The position numbers and the translations under genes are program-made. The notes beneath the pieces were generated by a model, which made no database searches, was not told where the DNA came from, and was given only the letters and a program-made list of their open reading frames with translations. This document shows, one piece after another, positions 60,815-64,000 of a stretch of DNA of 64,000 bases. The stretch covers positions 248,001-312,000 of the forward strand of contig NBAY01000048.1 of NCBI GenBank assembly GCA_002794775.1, read 5' to 3'. Positions within the stretch are counted from its first letter, which is position 1, and each line of letters opens with the position of its first letter. Origin of the DNA: Porodaedalea pini (taxonomy: Eukaryota; Basidiomycota; Agaricomycetes; Hymenochaetales; Hymenochaetaceae).

Positions 60815-62234
60815 CTACTCGTTCTGCAAGCCGCTTGCCTCTCCCTTTCTTGTTCCAAATCCAATAGGGTCCTGGTGATGAATCTTGAGGTCACGTTCGA
60901 GGATTGTTCCCCTGATGTGGTCGCTGAACCAGCCTTTGTCTTTCATGAAGGGGAATATCATGCGGTTTGGCAGGTTTACATCAATGTGTTCAAGGTTGAT
61001 TCGCTAGACCGACAGATACGTCCTCTGAGATGCAGACCTGCATGTGATATGAAGCTCGTCAAGAGCTTCATAGACTTGATTTACCTACGGAAAGTGAGTA
61101 GGAATTTATTATAAAGAGAAAAAAAAAACTCACCTCCTTCGAACAAAAGAGCTTTGTGACCTTCTCCCAGGCCTTTGCTCCCTGCTGTACTTGGGCCGTG
61201 ATAAGTCCTGCTTTGGCACAGAGCATCACCTGGTGCTCGACCTTCTTGATCTCATCGTCGGTATCAAGGGAGCTCATGAGATCCAATATCCAGTCCGTCA
61301 GAAGAAGTGGAGTTGGATCGGCTCCATATTGTACGATGTAAGTGTCAACTTCTGCAAGCCAATCACTCTTTTTCTGAAATTATATAGTCAGCTGATGATC
61401 AAGAGATACACAAGACAGCAAAGGGTATCTTACCTGCTGACAGTGCTGAACACGCTGGTTCATTCGCTTCCGCTTCTTCAACCTCTCTTTAACCGCATTG
61501 TCAACCTGCGCTCTGTAGTTGGTCCTCCAGGTACGTAACACGGTCTTCACGAACTCATGAAGGTTGTCTCTTGTGTATGCGATGTCTGGGCTCCGAAGGA
61601 CTCTCTTTGCTTTGTCCTAAAGGTACATTCATCAGCACATATACTAAGGTTTTCAGCTGATTTACTTACTTTCTGTTCCAGGTCAACAATTTTTGCAGCC
61701 TGCTCAATGAGCCGAATGTTTGTGGCATCGGTGACCTCTGCCTCGAGGTTTGGCACAAAAAGGAGCTTGCCCGTTTTGTCCACTTGCTCACCGGAGGATT
61801 CAGGCCCAGGTAAGTCTTGCCCTGGCTTGATTCTGGACAAGTCTTCCATCTCATGTTTAATTGCAGCCTAAATTTAATTTAGGTGAGTTTTTTTTTAGCT
61901 GAGCATTTACGGTTGTAGGGCATACCAGCAGGGCCTTTTGGGCCTCTTTCCCGTCATGGTCGAGTGAGTTGGACTCGACTCCGAGTATCAGGACCTGACC
62001 GGACTTTTTCCCTCCTCGCTTCCTCTTTCTGGGCCGTGTCCCACCCTCTCCCTTGTCATCTGCATCCTCATCGGCATTTGGGAGTTGGTTTTCCAACTGG
62101 GCAAGCTGTGTCATAAGCTGATTGAGATGCTCAGACTGGTGCTCCAGTTGGGCTTTCTTTCACTGGTCTTCGGCAGAAATGCGTGCTAGCATGGCTGAGA
62201 GGGCCTCTTTGGTGCTCGGGCCAGGTTCAGAGGA
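60815..62234 (-). pseudogene. second gene of the tnp2 element (coiled-coil, basic), damaged
   Basis: Minus-strand multi-exon gene. Exons in order: KSSEPGPSTKEALSAMLARI, a Gln/Leu-rich coiled coil, a basic nuclear-signal-like RPRKRKRGGKK, MEDLSRIKPGQDLPGPESS, TNIRLIEQAAKIVDLEQK, an Arg/Lys-rich exon ending RVQHCQQ, LLLTDWILDLMSSLDTDDEI, and a last exon ending GFGTRKGEASGLQNE with stop at 60817-60815. TGA near 62160 disables it. The 5' end is cut or bordered by MITE-C copy 2. Such a partner gene beside tnp2 is common in fungal elements; its role is unknown. Exon edges are approximate. Confidence 0.5.
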
Positions 62235-62412
62235 CTTGAGGTAGTGGGCCATTAGAATGGCAAGCTACGATTACTGTTTACTGAATATCAAATGATTCAC
62301 TAATGAGAATAATGTTTTAGTATAATTTGCAAGCTTTAGTCCTCTCATATAAAATGAAAGACGCAGAGAACAGTAATTGTAGCTTGCCATCTCAATGGCC
62401 CACTATCTCAAG
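62235..62412. mobile_element. MITE-C copy 2: 178-bp TIR unit
   Basis: CTTGAGGTAGTGGGCCATTA...mirrored at the right end, about 90 percent like copy 1. No TA duplication is visible (GA left, TT right). Confidence 0.8.
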
Positions 62413-62884
62413 TTCTCTTCTAGGTAGCTTGATTGGACTCTAGTTATGTAACTACATATTATTGCCTTATTCATCATGCCTTCATTATATTACTATTATA
62501 GCACTGACTATGTGTCCAATTGAAATGCAATGCACAACTCATCTGTACAACTCATCTGTGTGCTAACATACTCCAAAATGACTTCTAACTTATTGCATGA
62601 GGCACAAGAATGCTGTTTGTACAGAAACTGAACACAAATGTACTAACTAAAAAACCGACAGCATTCAAATCCTGATTAAAATTTTCAAAAGGTGCAATTC
62701 GAGAATCCAGAGCAATCTGATTGAGTAGATAAGAGAGGAATATGAATGAACATGCCAACAAGTGATTTCGGTGATGAGGGCATCTGCCCAGAGCAAGGAG
62801 TGACTAAACATGGGAGTAGGGTAAAAGAAAGAAAGAAAGAAAAAGAAAAGGAGCAGGAATCCGAACTTAAATATGTTCCAAGAT
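62413..62884. other. A/T-rich stretch without recognised features
   Basis: About 470 bp between MITE-C copy 2 and the CAP-Gly-like fragment. The GAAAGAAAGAAAGAAA run near 62830 is a short simple repeat. Confidence 0.4.
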
Positions 62885-63635
62885 TCACAAGCCCGAACCG
62901 ACAGCATCTACAACATACAGCACCTGCTGTGGCCTCACAAAGAGACCTCGATACTCCACGTTCGACACGTCCGACACTGACGGTGACGTGCTACGGAAAC
63001 GCTTCTTGCGGTCAACGCTGAGCTGCTCCCCCTCGCGCTTTGTGCCCTTCCAGCCACTAATAATGCTAGTTCCATAGTTATTCATCAAATCAACATGTTG
63101 CCGGCGGGTCATGCATCGGTCGTCGCCCCATTCCGATGCCAAAGTCCAGACGTCAAAGTAGCGCACGCCACCCCATGAGCCGTCATTCCACTGGCGGCCC
63201 TCGAGCTGATCGTCTGCCCAGTCATCGCCCACGGGCACCTCGACACCAACCCATGGCCCGCTCTCACCCTCAACCTCGCCGATATAACGGGCAAACGCAT
63301 GGAACCGCTTCCGCTTTGAAGTAATGATACGTGGAATGCCGATGTCCAATGTAGCACCACAGGGTTGCAGCATGACCGTCTCGCCTGCAGACACCGTCTC
63401 CCCCGCAGGTACTCGATTGAGGGTAATGGTGTCATTCGATTCCTTGTGCCGCAATGTAGCGAGAGTTGTATTTGATCCGGTGTCGCTCGATCGCAGAGAT
63501 CTGTCGTCTGCGATGATGGCATCCACCCGCCCTTTCCCCTTCCCCTTCCCTTTAATCGTCAATGTACTACCTGTACTGGGAGGATCTTCAGGGTCAATAT
63601 TTTCCATAGATGGCATTTTTGGCAATGGCAAAGCT
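62885..63635 (-). pseudogene. captured CAP-Gly-like gene fragment
   Basis: Open for about 250 codons on the minus strand: [18 protein letters not shown], a KGKGKGKG run, then a CAP-Gly/SH3-like fold with YIGEVEGESGPWVGVEV, WNDGSWGGVRYFDVW and a C-terminal GLFVRPQQVLYVVDAVGSGL. CAP-Gly domains bind C-terminal EEY/F motifs of tubulin and partners. It is fused directly to RPB1 sequence at about 63635, exactly as at 46885. Confidence 0.65.
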
Positions 63636-64000
63636 TTCTGCGATACGGCCAGCAACGTAGTTCATCGTAAGTTTCCTGTCAAGCATCTTCGAGCGACCGA
63701 GCTCAAGATGAAGTAGCCATGGCGACTGAAGATGAAGACCCGACTCAATTTCCTCGTCGGAGATGGCGAAGAATGCTTATCCTCAATGATCGTGGTACTT
63801 GAATCAGGATCGTAGTAGATCTCGACCGCCGCTGTAACGGTACGCAGCAATGTGTACGCAAGTTCTGTTTGCACCGACTTGGCCCTCGTGTCGACACCAG
63901 CAATTTCTGGGTCCAGGTACACGGAGTCTTGATATTCAGGCGACGTTGATGATTTCTTTAAGACGCGGCACACCGAGCGTGACTTTTTAATCAAAACACC
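63636..64000 (-). pseudogene. captured RPB1 fragment, second copy (runs off right edge)
   Basis: Minus-strand RPB1 sequence with VYLDPEIAGVDTRAKSVQTE and LRTVTAAVEIYYDPDSSTTI, shifted out of frame by a 16-bp deletion after ATTGAGGATAAG. It shares with the 46-kb copy the deletion that joins AAGACTCCG to TGTACCTGG, so both come from one ancestor. Confidence 0.88.

Overview
The window looks like nuclear DNA of an agaricomycete (mushroom-type basidiomycete). Genes are compact and cut by many 50-60 bp GT-AG introns. Basidiomycete-typical families are present: DUF6534 membrane proteins, a Het-C protein and a basidiomycete-type sesquiterpene synthase. Intergenic DNA is full of fungal LTR retrotransposons and small TIR elements. 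All exon structures were spliced by hand; those given with explicit joins keep frame throughout.

Left part (1-25 kb) is the host gene region: the 3' part of a DUF6534 gene (left edge), a decayed retroelement-like ORF with a possible LTR (2.3-3.8 kb), mitochondrial COQ3 (5.3-6.4 kb), a Dal5-type MFS transporter of 14 exons (7.0-9.5 kb), a second DUF6534 gene (10.8-13.0 kb), a terpene synthase (minus, 13.4-14.6 kb), Het-C (minus, 15.5-18.9 kb), a hypothetical gene (20.0-21.0 kb), a Gly/Tyr/Cys-rich small protein (22.3-23.0 kb) and an Ala/Gly/Pro-rich protein (minus, 24.2-25.1 kb). Three small TIR elements sit between or inside these genes, and two of them have perfect 8-bp target duplications.

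Right part (25-64 kb) is a transposon cluster. A 5.0 kb Copia element (Copia-B) lies at 25.4-30.5 kb. From about 32.3 to 62.4 kb lies a tnp2/CACTA-like DNA transposon (transposase plus a convergent second gene). Its transposase exon is split by a second Copia element (Copia-A, 33,362-57,779, minus, 5-bp duplication ATATT). Copia-A was invaded three times: by chromodomain Gypsy copy 1 (34,386-40,658, duplication AATTG), by a 6.1 kb DNA segment carrying host-gene pieces (about 41,007-47,129), and by Gypsy copy 2 (47,679-53,820, duplication CAATG). Removing the three inserts rejoins the Copia-A reading order.

The most unusual item is the 41.0-47.1 kb insert. It carries, all on the plus strand, fragments of at least five unrelated host genes end to end: a BTB-like protein, eIF4G, the splicing factor PRP8, the RNA polymerase II largest subunit RPB1, and the start of a CAP-Gly-like protein. 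Introns are retained, so capture was at DNA level. A second copy with the same RPB1/CAP-Gly junction runs off the right edge on the minus strand (62,885-64,000). This points to a repeatedly mobilised, gene-fragment-carrying element whose type I cannot fix from this window.
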